From assembly GCA_964642165.1 (NCBI GenBank), contig CAZXOC010000064.1:1-29690 (forward strand): DNA of 29,690 nucleotides. Direction: 5' to 3'. Shown in pieces: positions 23,828 to 29,690 of the stretch (position 1 is its first letter; each line of letters begins with the position of its first letter). The notes below the pieces were generated by a model. It saw nothing but the letters and a program-made list of their open reading frames with translations, was not told the DNA's origin and searched no databases. The position numbers and the translations under genes were made by a program. The DNA is from CAYRVX01 sp964642165 (GTDB lineage Bacteria > Planctomycetota > Phycisphaerae > SM23-33).

Positions 23828-23859
23828 TTGCATTCGCGGCCGCCAGGAAGCATGATAAA
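23828..23859 (+). promoter_or_regulatory. Weak promoter-like pair upstream of the macrodomain gene
   Basis: TTGCAT (23828-23833) and TGATAA/GATAAA (23853-23859) lie in the 122-base divergent gap between the BatA-like and macrodomain genes. The spacing (19-20 bases) is longer than ideal, so this is only a suggestion. Confidence 0.22.
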
Positions 23860-23896
23860 CGAAGCTCAAGTCGCTTGTCACGAGCGGGAGACGGCC

Positions 23897-24403
23897 ATGA
23901 CCACGATCCACATCGAGCAGGGCGACCTGACGACGTACGCCGTGGACGCCATTGTCAACGCGGCGAACAGCGATCTGAAGCTCGGCGGCGGGCTGGCCGG
24001 GGCGATCCGCCGCGCCGGCGGGCCGACCATCCAGCAGGAATGCGACCGCCACGGGCGGGTCGCCGTGGGCGAGGCGGCCATCACCGGCGCCGGCAACCTG
24101 CCCGCCAAGCACGTCATTCACCAGGCCTCGATGCGCCTTGGCGGGCGCACCACCGCCGAGAGCCTCCGCAACTCCACCGCCGCCGTGCTGAAGCTCGCCG
24201 AGGACCACGGCGTCGGGACCCTCGCCTTCCCCGCGACAGGCACGGGCATCGCGGGCTTCCCGCTGCGGGCCTGCGCCGAGATCATGCTCGACGCCGTCCA
24301 GAGCCACCTCGCCGGCGAGTCCCACCTCACCGACGTGTACTTCGTCCTCTTCGACGACGCCGCCCGCCAAGTGTTCCAGGAGGCCTGCGAGCGGACGAAG
24401 TGA
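23897..24403 (+). CDS. Stand-alone macrodomain protein (168 aa)
   Basis: Macrodomains bind ADP-ribose and some remove it from proteins or hydrolyse its derivatives. The protein is a single domain: QGDLTTYAVDAIVNAANS (8-25) with the NAAN motif, GGGLAGAIRRAGG (30-42) for the first phosphate loop, GEAAITGAGNLPAKHVIH (58-75), and FPATGTGIAGFP (111-122) for the second phosphate loop. The pattern is closer to the Af1521/histone-macro type (GGG-LAxAI) than to MacroD (GGGVDGxIH), since the aspartate of the VDG phrase is missing; hydrolase activity is therefore uncertain. ATG 23897 has GGGAG six bases upstream and is preferred to the upstream ATG at 23828. It is divergent from the BatA-like gene and lies 107 bases before the GreA-like gene. 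No ADP-ribosyltransferase is seen in the window. Confidence 0.9.
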   Translation: MTTIHIEQGDLTTYAVDAIVNAANSDLKLGGGLAGAIRRAGGPTIQQECDRHGRVAVGEAAITGAGNLPAKHVIHQASMRLGGRTTAESLRNSTAAVLKLAEDHGVGTLAFPATGTGIAGFPLRACAEIMLDAVQSHLAGESHLTDVYFVLFDDAARQVFQEACERTK

Positions 24404-24405
24404 CC

Positions 24406-24419
24406 GCCCGCGCGCGGGC
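24406..24419. terminator. 14-base GC palindrome right after the macrodomain stop codon
   Basis: GCCCGCGCGCGGGC is a perfect palindrome two bases after the TGA. There is no T run, so it is at best part of a terminator or an RNA 3'-end-protecting hairpin. Confidence 0.3.
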
Positions 24420-24475
24420 CTGCCCGCCGGCCGACCCCATCCCCCCGGACCCCCGCCCCGCCGAGCCAAACGGGG

Positions 24476-24504
24476 TGGACTTGCGCCGGGCGACATGCCA
24501 TGAT
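24476..24504 (+). promoter_or_regulatory. Possible promoter for a leaderless GreA-like transcript
   Basis: TGGACT (24476-24481) and CATGAT (24499-24504) are 17 bases apart, each with four of six consensus bases. Transcription would start near 24511, which is the ATG itself. No ribosome-binding site precedes this ATG, which agrees with a leaderless message, but the boxes are weak. Confidence 0.25.
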
Positions 24505-24510
24505 AGGCCC

Positions 24511-26703
24511 ATGGACGTCCCCCAGATGAAGGAGTGGATCGCCGCCGGCGAGTTCGGCCCGGTCGAAGAGGCGTGGGTCGCCGCGGCGGAGGCCGATGCG
24601 CCCGTCGCGCCCGACGAGGCGGCCGACGTGCTCGCCGCCCTGGTCGAGGCCGAGCAGTACGACCTGGCCGAAACGCTCGGCTGGGCGCTGCTGGAGGAAG
24701 CCAAGGAGCGACTGCCCCTGCCGGAACGCCTGGAGCTGGCCAAGGCGCTGGCCCTGGCCGTGCCCGACAGCGGCGAGCTGCGAGACCAGGTCCTCGCGCT
24801 CTACCGCGAGTGCTTCGGCGACCATCCCCACTTCGGCTCGCTCGTCGACGCCTCGGAGCTGATGAACGCCCAGACGCCGCGGCGCGCCCTGGCCACGCTG
24901 GACCTCTGCCTGCGCCTCGGCGGCGGCACCTACGTCGCCAACCGCTTCCGCAACCAGGTCCTCCAGGTCCGGCGCTACGACCCGACCATGCGCGAGTACG
25001 AGCTGGAGGACCTCGCCGACGCGCCGCTGGCCCTCGATCCCCGCCAGCTCGCCGACGAGTTCGAGCGGATCGACGAGACCGACTTCCGCGTGCTCAGCCG
25101 ACGCGACCCCGACCGGCTCAAGGAGCTGTTCCTCGCCGACCCCGCCACCGTCCTGATCGGCGTCTGCCAGAGCCGCGAGGGGCGGATCGGCTCGGGCGAC
25201 CTGAAGGAGCTGCTCGTCCCCCGCTACCTCGCCAAGGAGCAGTGGAGCCGCTGGTGGTCCAAGGCGCGCACGGCCGCCAAACGCTGCCCCAAGCTCTCGT
25301 TGGAGGGGCGAAACCCCGTCTTCCTCGTCTACCACCCCCAGGGCGTCTCGCTGGAGGACGAGCTCGCCGCCGAGGTCGAGGCCGCCAAGACGCCGCTGGA
25401 GTACCTCGACCTGCTGCGCCGCTACGCCCGCGAGGCGAAGCAGCGCAAAGTGGCGCTGCAGCCGGCCTTTACGGCCCGCTTGGCCGAGGCGCTCGCCCGC
25501 GACGCCAACGGCTTCCTGAAGGACCGCCCCGGCGACGCCCTCGCCGCCAGCCTCGCCCTCCAGCAGATCGCCAAGCTGGGCATGGCCCCCCCGGCGAGTC
25601 CCTACCCGCCGCCGGACGAGGTGCTGGCGTCGGCGGCCGAGCCCGCCCGCGCCGTCGCGGCGCTGGCGGATGAGTCGATCTGGCCGGCGGCGCTGGAGGC
25701 GCTGGGCCCCCGCGCGGACGCCGCCGACCAGCTCGAGGCGCTCCTGCCGCTCGCCCCCGCCGGGCAGCTCGACCGCCTCGCCGACCTCCTCCGCCAGGCC
25801 GGACGCGAACAGGCCCTCGCCGACGCGGCGGCCAGGGCCCTCGCCGAGCCGCTCGAGCACCTCGACATGGTCCTCTGGCTGTGGGGCGAGCCCGCCAAGC
25901 CCGTGCCCGGGGCGGCCAGCAAGCTCGAGACCCTCAGCAAGCTGCTCAAGGCCCTCCACGACCTCGACATCGACCTGCAGGTCGCCGCCGGACGCGACCG
26001 CAAGGAGCTCCAGCGCCGGATCCGCTCGGCCATCGCCGCCAGGGACCTCGCCGGCTTCCGCGAGGTCGTCGACGGGCTCGACGAGGCGATGGCCAGCATC
26101 ATCAAGAGCCGCATCGAGCGCACCGACGGCCTGGCCGAAAGCGTCCGCGACGACATGCTCACCATCCTCCGGGAGCGGTTCTTCCGCCTCTTCGCCAAGG
26201 CGAAGGTCAGCCCCTGGCTCGACCCGAACGTCGTCTGGACGACCGAGCGGGCCCTGCACCAACGCGAGGCGGAGCTCAAGGAGCTCGTGGACGTGAAGAT
26301 CCCCGCCAACTCGCGGGCGATCGGCGCCGCCGCCGAGCTCGGCGACCTCAGCGAGAACAGCGAGTGGCAGTTCGCCGTCGAGGAACGCCGCAACCTCCAG
26401 GCCCGCCAGGCCAAGATGCAGGACGAGCTGACCAGGGCCCGCGCGCTCCACCGCGACGAGGTGCCGAGCGACTCGGTGGCCATCGGCTCGCGCGTGACCC
26501 TCCGCCGCGCCGCCGACGCGGGGCAGATCGAGCTGTCCATCCTCGGCCCGTGGGACAGCGACCTGGCCAAGCGCTGCTACAGCTACCAGACGCCCCTGGC
26601 CCAGGCCCTCCTCGGCAGGACGATCGGCGACGCCGCCATCCTCAAGCTCGAGGGCGACGAGGCCGAGTACACCATCGCGGCCCTCGGCGTCGCCGACCTG
26701 TAA
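24511..26703 (+). CDS. GreA/GreB-family transcription factor with ~570-residue N-terminal extension (730 aa)
   Basis: GreA rescues backtracked RNA polymerase by inserting its coiled coil into the secondary channel and stimulating transcript cleavage. The C-terminal ~155 residues here are Gre-like: a coiled-coil region from about 576 with AAELGDLSENSEW, whose GDLSEN (611-616) contains the acidic residues of the GreA tip, then VEERRNLQARQAKMQDEL, and an FKBP-like domain (about 654-728) with DSVAIGSRVTLRR, LSILGPWDSD and the family phrase SYQTPLAQALLGRTIGDAA. Ordinary GreA has about 158 residues. The first ~570 residues are mostly helical and Ala/Leu/Glu-rich (EAEQYDLAETLGWALLEEA), resembling TPR/HEAT-type helical repeats. 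Long GreA versions are known in spirochaetes and other groups. ATG 24511 is the only good in-frame start; it lacks a ribosome-binding site. The role of the extension is unknown. Confidence 0.82.
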   Translation: MDVPQMKEWIAAGEFGPVEEAWVAAAEADAPVAPDEAADVLAALVEAEQYDLAETLGWALLEEAKERLPLPERLELAKALALAVPDSGELRDQVLALYRECFGDHPHFGSLVDASELMNAQTPRRALATLDLCLRLGGGTYVANRFRNQVLQVRRYDPTMREYELEDLADAPLALDPRQLADEFERIDETDFRVLSRRDPDRLKELFLADPATVLIGVCQSREGRIGSGDLKELLVPRYLAKEQWSRWWSKARTAAKRCPKLSLEGRNPVFLVYHPQGVSLEDELAAEVEAAKTPLEYLDLLRRYAREAKQRKVALQPAFTARLAEALARDANGFLKDRPGDALAASLALQQIAKLGMAPPASPYPPPDEVLASAAEPARAVAALADESIWPAALEALGPRADAADQLEALLPLAPAGQLDRLADLLRQAGREQALADAAARALAEPLEHLDMVLWLWGEPAKPVPGAASKLETLSKLLKALHDLDIDLQVAAGRDRKELQRRIRSAIAARDLAGFREVVDGLDEAMASIIKSRIERTDGLAESVRDDMLTILRERFFRLFAKAKVSPWLDPNVVWTTERALHQREAELKELVDVKIPANSRAIGAAAELGDLSENSEWQFAVEERRNLQARQAKMQDELTRARALHRDEVPSDSVAIGSRVTLRRAADAGQIELSILGPWDSDLAKRCYSYQTPLAQALLGRTIGDAAILKLEGDEAEYTIAALGVADL

Positions 26704-26737
26704 GAAGCCCACACCACGCGCGCCCGTAAGCCCTTTG

Positions 26738-26756
26738 TGATTGTCAGAACGGACAC
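26738..26756 (+). repeat. TGATTGTC motif, copy 1 (left edge of island)
   Basis: TGATTGTCAGAACGGACAC. It shares TGATTGT and CAGAAC with the copy at 26915 and TGATTGTC with the reverse complement of the copy at 27025-27040. Confidence 0.6.
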
Positions 26757-26837
26757 TCGCTCCCCAGGGCGGCCCCGTGCGGCCGGGAGGCTCCGGCATC
26801 GGCTCCGCTGCGTCCGAGCGCGCCGTTGCGCGACACT

Positions 26838-26857
26838 TTTCGCCCCTTTCGGCGAAA
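26838..26857. terminator. 7-bp hairpin downstream of the GreA-like gene
   Basis: TTTCGCC and GGCGAAA are perfect arms around CCTTTC. It lies 135 bases beyond the GreA-like stop codon and lacks a following T run. It may help end that transcript. Confidence 0.3.
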
Positions 26858-26914
26858 TTCTCGCGGGGCCTGCTGCGGTCCATCGCGCCCCCCAGAACGG
26901 CCATAAGTCTTGAT

Positions 26915-26938
26915 TGATTGTGTCAGAACTGTCCAATC
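26915..26938 (+). repeat. TGATTGT(GT)CAGAAC motif, copy 2
   Basis: Same orientation as the 26738 copy with a two-base GT insertion after TGATTGT, and ending in TGTCCAATC, whose reverse complement GATTGGACA resembles the two copies at 27006 and 27025. Confidence 0.55.
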
Positions 26939-27005
26939 CTGGGGCCTGCCGGAAGGGCCGAAATCAGGCTAACTACTTTATATAAAAGCATTTAGCTTTG
27001 TACAG

Positions 27006-27021
27006 ATTTTGGACATTCAGC
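27006..27021 (+). repeat. ATTTTGGACA-T-TCAGC direct repeat, copy 1
   Basis: ATTTTGGACATTCAGC matches 27025-27040 in 15 of 16 positions, with 19 bases between starts (about two helical turns). Confidence 0.65.
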
Positions 27022-27024
27022 CCC

Positions 27025-27040
27025 ATTTTGGACAATCAGC
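27025..27040 (+). repeat. ATTTTGGACA-A-TCAGC direct repeat, copy 2
   Basis: ATTTTGGACAATCAGC; its reverse complement contains TGATTGTC, the same start as the motif at 26738, so the two delimit a ~300-base interval as inverted ends. Confidence 0.65.
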
Positions 27041-27422
27041 GTCCCCACCACCCGCTCCGGGTCCCGCCGAAGAGATAAATACTTTTCGAACAAGATTTTG
27101 TGTTGATATCCGCAGCGCGAGGCCGCGTCCTTCCTTCGAAACGGGACGTGGCGGCAGCATGGGGAGATCTGTAAGCACATGTGTGCTAAGCCCGTAGCGG
27201 CGTTCTTCGCGCGGTCCCGCCGACACGCACTCCGCGTCATCTCTCTCCAGGGGCGGGCAGGGGGAACGGGTCGGATGCTGTTGAGGGCTGTCGTGCGGGG
27301 ACGGCGCGTGTGGCGGCTCCGGCTCGGGGCCGACTCCGGCGGGCGCAGGGGGGGACAGAGGGCTCGCCGCCCTTGCTTCGGGCATCGCTGCGGCGTAGGC
27401 TTGCGCTCGGAAGGGGCTTGTC

Positions 27423-27698
27423 ATGGCAGAGCAAGAGGGTACGCCATCGCAGAAGCCGAAGCGCCCGCCCGCGACGTGCCCGTGCTGCGGGACGGCGATG
27501 GACACGGCGTCGGCGAGGGCGGGATACCGGCGGTGGCGCCGGCGGCGGCTGGGGCTGGTGATCGCGGCAGGCGTGTCCTTCGTTGTGGGCGTCGTGCTCT
27601 GGGCCTCTCTGGGCAGGACCGCCTGGTATGGCCCGCAGTTCTTCGGCCTCGGGATTCTCATCTCCGCCAACCTGCTGGCGATTCCCAAGGCCACGTGA
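27423..27698 (+). CDS. Small CPCC two-helix membrane protein (91 aa)
   Basis: Function not recognised. The protein has a soluble N-terminal part with a CPCC cluster (19-22) in ATCPCCGTAMD, resembling half of a zinc ribbon or a redox motif, a very basic stretch YRRWRRRRLG (35-44), then two hydrophobic segments at about 44-62 (LGLVIAAGVSFVVGVVLW) and 70-87 (GPQFFGLGILISANLLAI). The basic residues before the first helix predict the N-terminus and its cysteines in the cytoplasm. ATG 27423 is supported by GAAGGGG six bases upstream. Only one cysteine cluster is present, so metal binding would need a partner or dimer. It stands alone, between the repeat-bearing intergenic region and a convergent oxidoreductase gene. 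Confidence 0.68.
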   Translation: MAEQEGTPSQKPKRPPATCPCCGTAMDTASARAGYRRWRRRRLGLVIAAGVSFVVGVVLWASLGRTAWYGPQFFGLGILISANLLAIPKAT

Positions 27699-27727
27699 CG
27701 ACCCGCTCGCGGACCGGCTGCACGGTC

Positions 27728-27753
27728 GCTGCCGTTGCTCCGGCCTCGGCAGC
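27728..27753. terminator. 7-bp hairpin between convergent genes
   Basis: GCTGCCG (27728-27734) and CGGCAGC (27747-27753) surround a 12-base loop, 30 bases after the small membrane-protein gene. No T run follows. It could act on the plus-strand transcript. Confidence 0.3.
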
Positions 27754-27815
27754 CGCGTGGGCTCGCGCGGGGAGGGGCCCTGTCATGAGCCCAGATCGGC
27801 CGATTGATAGCAGAT

Positions 27816-27838
27816 GTGCTGCTACGAATCAGCAGCAC
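27816..27838. terminator. Perfect 8-bp inverted repeat over the stop codon of the oxidoreductase gene
   Basis: GTGCTGCT (27816-27823) and AGCAGCAC (27831-27838) flank a seven-base loop that includes part of the TAG stop of the minus-strand gene. No T run follows on the minus strand. It may stabilise the 3' end of the message; an intrinsic terminator is less likely. Confidence 0.4.
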
Positions 27839-29666
27839 GATACCCGCCCGGTTTGCTCAGCAGTGTCTTCAGTTCGTCGAAATGCTGCTCATAGACCCCG
27901 CGCGGTGTCGTATCATGGGCGCATGCGATGGATGCGGCGCGGCCCACCACGACCCCCACCATGCCGAGCGTGTTCATCACACGAACTGTGCCCAGCGCTT
28001 CGTGCGTCACGGAGATATCCCGTCCGGCCATGAACAGGTTCTCGATATTGCGGGAATAGAACGCCCGGTAGGGGAACAGATAGCCGGCCTCCCGGTCATA
28101 GGAGTCTCGCCTCGGGCCGAGCACGCAGGGCTTCGGTGATTCCGCCCATTTGCCCTGCGAATCGTCCACCCGTCCGTCGAAATGGGCTCGTGAAATGAAC
28201 GGGTTGTCCGGCGTTTCCTGCACATAGAGCGGAAGCGGATAGTGCAGGTCGATACCCCAGGTCGCCGGTACGCACGCATCCGGGAAGTCGCGTTTGGCGA
28301 CAATATCCTCCTCGCTGACCACCACGTCGCCGAGCAATTGCAGCGTTTCGCGTGGACCGCCGATATAGGCCATCCACGTCAACTCGCCGGTGGCATGAGA
28401 CTGCCCGCGCGGGTCACGATCCGCGTAGGCGCCGTGATTCTTCATCGCGTTCCAGGCACCAAACGCCGCGCGCAGGTTATGGTCCCGGATCGACTCCAGG
28501 TCGTCAAGCGGATGGGCGTTGAACCCACTCTCCCAGTGCCAATCGCCCATGCCGACTTTGCTGTCTCCCGGGTAGGGGAAGCCTTGCTCCGTCAGCGGCA
28601 ACGCCCAGGGCGTCTCCGGGAAGCAGGAGGCCTTTTCACCGAACCGCCAGCGCCACAGGTTGGTCATCCCCATGCGGTCTCCGAGTTCCATCACGTGGTC
28701 CGCCCCGGCACTCAGACCGATGGTACCGTGCCCGGTTGCATCCACGAACAAACGCGAGGCCAAACGGCGGACGCGCCGGCCGTGGGTATCTAACGTCCAC
28801 ACCGCTACAATACTCCCACCTTCGGTCTCGACGCGATACACGTGCTCTTCCATGAACAACTTCAATGTCGGCTCGGCATCCACCACCCTGCGTCGCTGCG
28901 CCTCGGCCTGGTAGAACTTTTCCGGGTATTCAACATTCGTCTGGGGCCCGGGCGAAATCTCTCGAACGATCTCGCCCAGCTTCGGGTAACGCCCCGGTGG
29001 GAATTTGCCGGTTGGTCCCACGCGTACCTCGGGCGAACCGTTTCCGCCCAGGACCGGCCTGTTCTGTACCAACGCCACAGTCAGCCCGTTCCGGGCCGCC
29101 GCCACGGCGGCGGCCGTTCCGGCAATGCCCCCACCCACGACCACCACGTCATACGCCCTATCGTCACGGACCTCGGCGACATTGCCGAGACGCCGCCGCC
29201 AGGCATTCATCGGTTCCGGGCTGTTATCCGGGACGCTAGCTTCATCCCGGGTCAACAGGATGGCGTCACAACGCCCGTCAAAACCAGTCAGGTCGATCAG
29301 CGATAGCGTCACCTCGGCATGTTCCAGGTCGACAGGGCCGCCCCGTTCCCAGCCCCAGTCACCAGCCCCTGCGCCGAATACGTGGGCGAGTTCATCTCCG
29401 TTGACCGCAAGTTGGAAACGCCCCGGCGCCTCCCAAGGGCCGGGAACCCAGTTCTTCGTCCGTACCCAGACAAACCAACGGCCCGCATCCGGCAGCGTTA
29501 CCGTGGTGCGTGCCGGGTCCACCGGCCTGCCCAATCCATGGGCAAGCAGGTACGGCGACCCCATGGTGTGCACAAACTGGGTGTCCAGCTTCCAGCCTCC
29601 CGGCTCCTCGAACGATTCCGCCTCTACCAGCACAGCGTTCCGGTCCGTCAACCGCTCTGCGGTCAC
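27822..29666 (-). CDS. FAD-dependent oxidoreductase with N-terminal carbohydrate-binding-like domain (614 aa)
   Basis: Belongs to the FAD-dependent oxidoreductase family related to succinate dehydrogenase/glucose-inhibited-division-type flavoproteins (Pfam FAD_oxidored type), common in planctomycetes with unknown substrates. Residues about 10-140 form a beta-rich domain (VLVEAESFEEPGGWKLD, PDAGRWFVWVRTKNW, GRFQLAVNG, DAILLTRD) resembling a galactose-binding or golvesin-like module. The Rossmann FAD site follows: YDVVVVGGGIAGTAAAVAA (172-190) and VLGGNGSPEVRVG (205-217). Later segments include LFVDATGHGTIGLSAGA, and near the end NLFMAGRDISVTHEALGTVR, the second FAD-contact region, so both halves are intact. 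No signal peptide is visible. The start is GTG 29666, six bases after AAGGAG; the ATG five bases before it is out of frame. Sampled rows are about 62 percent GC, below most neighbours, which may mean recent acquisition. Confidence 0.85.
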   Translation of the reverse strand: MTAERLTDRNAVLVEAESFEEPGGWKLDTQFVHTMGSPYLLAHGLGRPVDPARTTVTLPDAGRWFVWVRTKNWVPGPWEAPGRFQLAVNGDELAHVFGAGAGDWGWERGGPVDLEHAEVTLSLIDLTGFDGRCDAILLTRDEASVPDNSPEPMNAWRRRLGNVAEVRDDRAYDVVVVGGGIAGTAAAVAAARNGLTVALVQNRPVLGGNGSPEVRVGPTGKFPPGRYPKLGEIVREISPGPQTNVEYPEKFYQAEAQRRRVVDAEPTLKLFMEEHVYRVETEGGSIVAVWTLDTHGRRVRRLASRLFVDATGHGTIGLSAGADHVMELGDRMGMTNLWRWRFGEKASCFPETPWALPLTEQGFPYPGDSKVGMGDWHWESGFNAHPLDDLESIRDHNLRAAFGAWNAMKNHGAYADRDPRGQSHATGELTWMAYIGGPRETLQLLGDVVVSEEDIVAKRDFPDACVPATWGIDLHYPLPLYVQETPDNPFISRAHFDGRVDDSQGKWAESPKPCVLGPRRDSYDREAGYLFPYRAFYSRNIENLFMAGRDISVTHEALGTVRVMNTLGMVGVVVGRAASIACAHDTTPRGVYEQHFDELKTLLSKPGGYRAADS

Positions 29667-29690
29667 CGCATACTCCTTCGTCAGTACAGA

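Larger units (their letters stand above)
26704..27422. other. 719-bp non-coding region with an AT-rich, repeat-bearing island
   Basis: The region has a GC-rich first part, an AT-rich core (26961-27020 has 18 of 60 bases G or C), and a GC-rich end. It contains four related short motifs (26738, 26915, 27006 and 27025), a 10-base palindrome TTTATATAAA (26977-26986), AAAGC-ATTTA-GCTTT (26985-26999), a 7-bp hairpin TTTCGCC/GGCGAAA (26838-26857), and AGCACA-TG-TGTGCT (27174-27187). Short frames such as one on the minus strand at 26992-27240 show no family resemblance. It may be the remnant of a transposable element or a regulatory region. Confidence 0.55.

Noticed and set aside
23828..23896. Earlier ATG (23828) for the macrodomain protein
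   Set aside because: The extra 23 residues are not part of the macrodomain fold, and the GGGAG ribosome site is positioned for ATG 23897.
24118..26904. 928-residue minus-strand frame opposite the GreA-like gene
   Set aside because: The plus strand carries a clear Gre domain; the minus frame resembles no family.
26992..27240. 82-residue minus-strand frame in the AT-rich island, with GGAG four bases before its ATG
   Set aside because: No family resemblance, it runs through the direct repeats, and its composition is irregular; it is not strong enough to call a gene.

Overview
The window reads as a high-GC chromosomal segment of a member of the Planctomycetota. This is inferred from the gene families: a giant surface-type protein with an N-terminal LEPR-XLL signature, lamin-tail, CotH and dockerin-like modules; a secreted DUF1080 (3-keto-disaccharide hydrolase family) protein; a BatA-type VWA membrane protein; and a very long GreA-family protein. 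A 16S gene or marker-gene tree would be needed to name the class. I see no rRNA, tRNA, CRISPR array or intact transposase gene.

Layout. 1-274 (-) is the 5' part of ffh. 658-10134 (+) is one 3158-residue modular extracellular protein that fills a third of the window. 10166-11833 (-) is a secreted beta-propeller-type protein, divergent from a secreted DUF1080 protein at 12081-13181 (+). About 680 bp without a credible gene follow, then an anti-sigma-factor-like membrane protein at 13864-15144 (+). 15221-23774 is a five-gene minus-strand run, read from right to left: BatA-like VWA protein, FabZ-like dehydratase, a UvrC-like protein without its C-terminal nuclease half, an AsmA/YhdP-like envelope protein, and 5'-methylthioadenosine phosphorylase. 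Divergent from it, on the plus strand, are a stand-alone macrodomain protein (23897-24403) and a GreA-family protein with a ~570-residue N-terminal extension (24511-26703). 26704-27422 is non-coding and contains an AT-rich island with related short repeats. A small CPCC two-helix membrane protein (27423-27698) and a convergent FAD-dependent oxidoreductase (27822-29666, lower GC than its neighbours) close the window.

Functional themes. The left third is about the cell surface and export: adhesion or polymer recognition by the giant protein, secreted sugar-directed enzymes and a propeller protein. The middle run is mixed housekeeping (envelope lipid transfer, fatty-acid-type dehydration, methylthioadenosine salvage, DNA-repair-like protein), and shared transcription is only a possibility because an internal TATAAT box lies before the AsmA-like gene. 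The right part links RNA polymerase (GreA-like) with ADP-ribose chemistry (macrodomain) only by position.

No clear-cut new defence or mobile system is visible. The most interesting items are the UvrC-like protein that keeps the iron-sulfur cysteine pattern but has lost GIY-YIG residues and the second nuclease domain, the long GreA fusion, the repeat-bearing AT-rich island at 26738-27040, the golvesin-like domain nested inside a lamin-tail domain, and the four-unit repeat in the AsmA-like protein.
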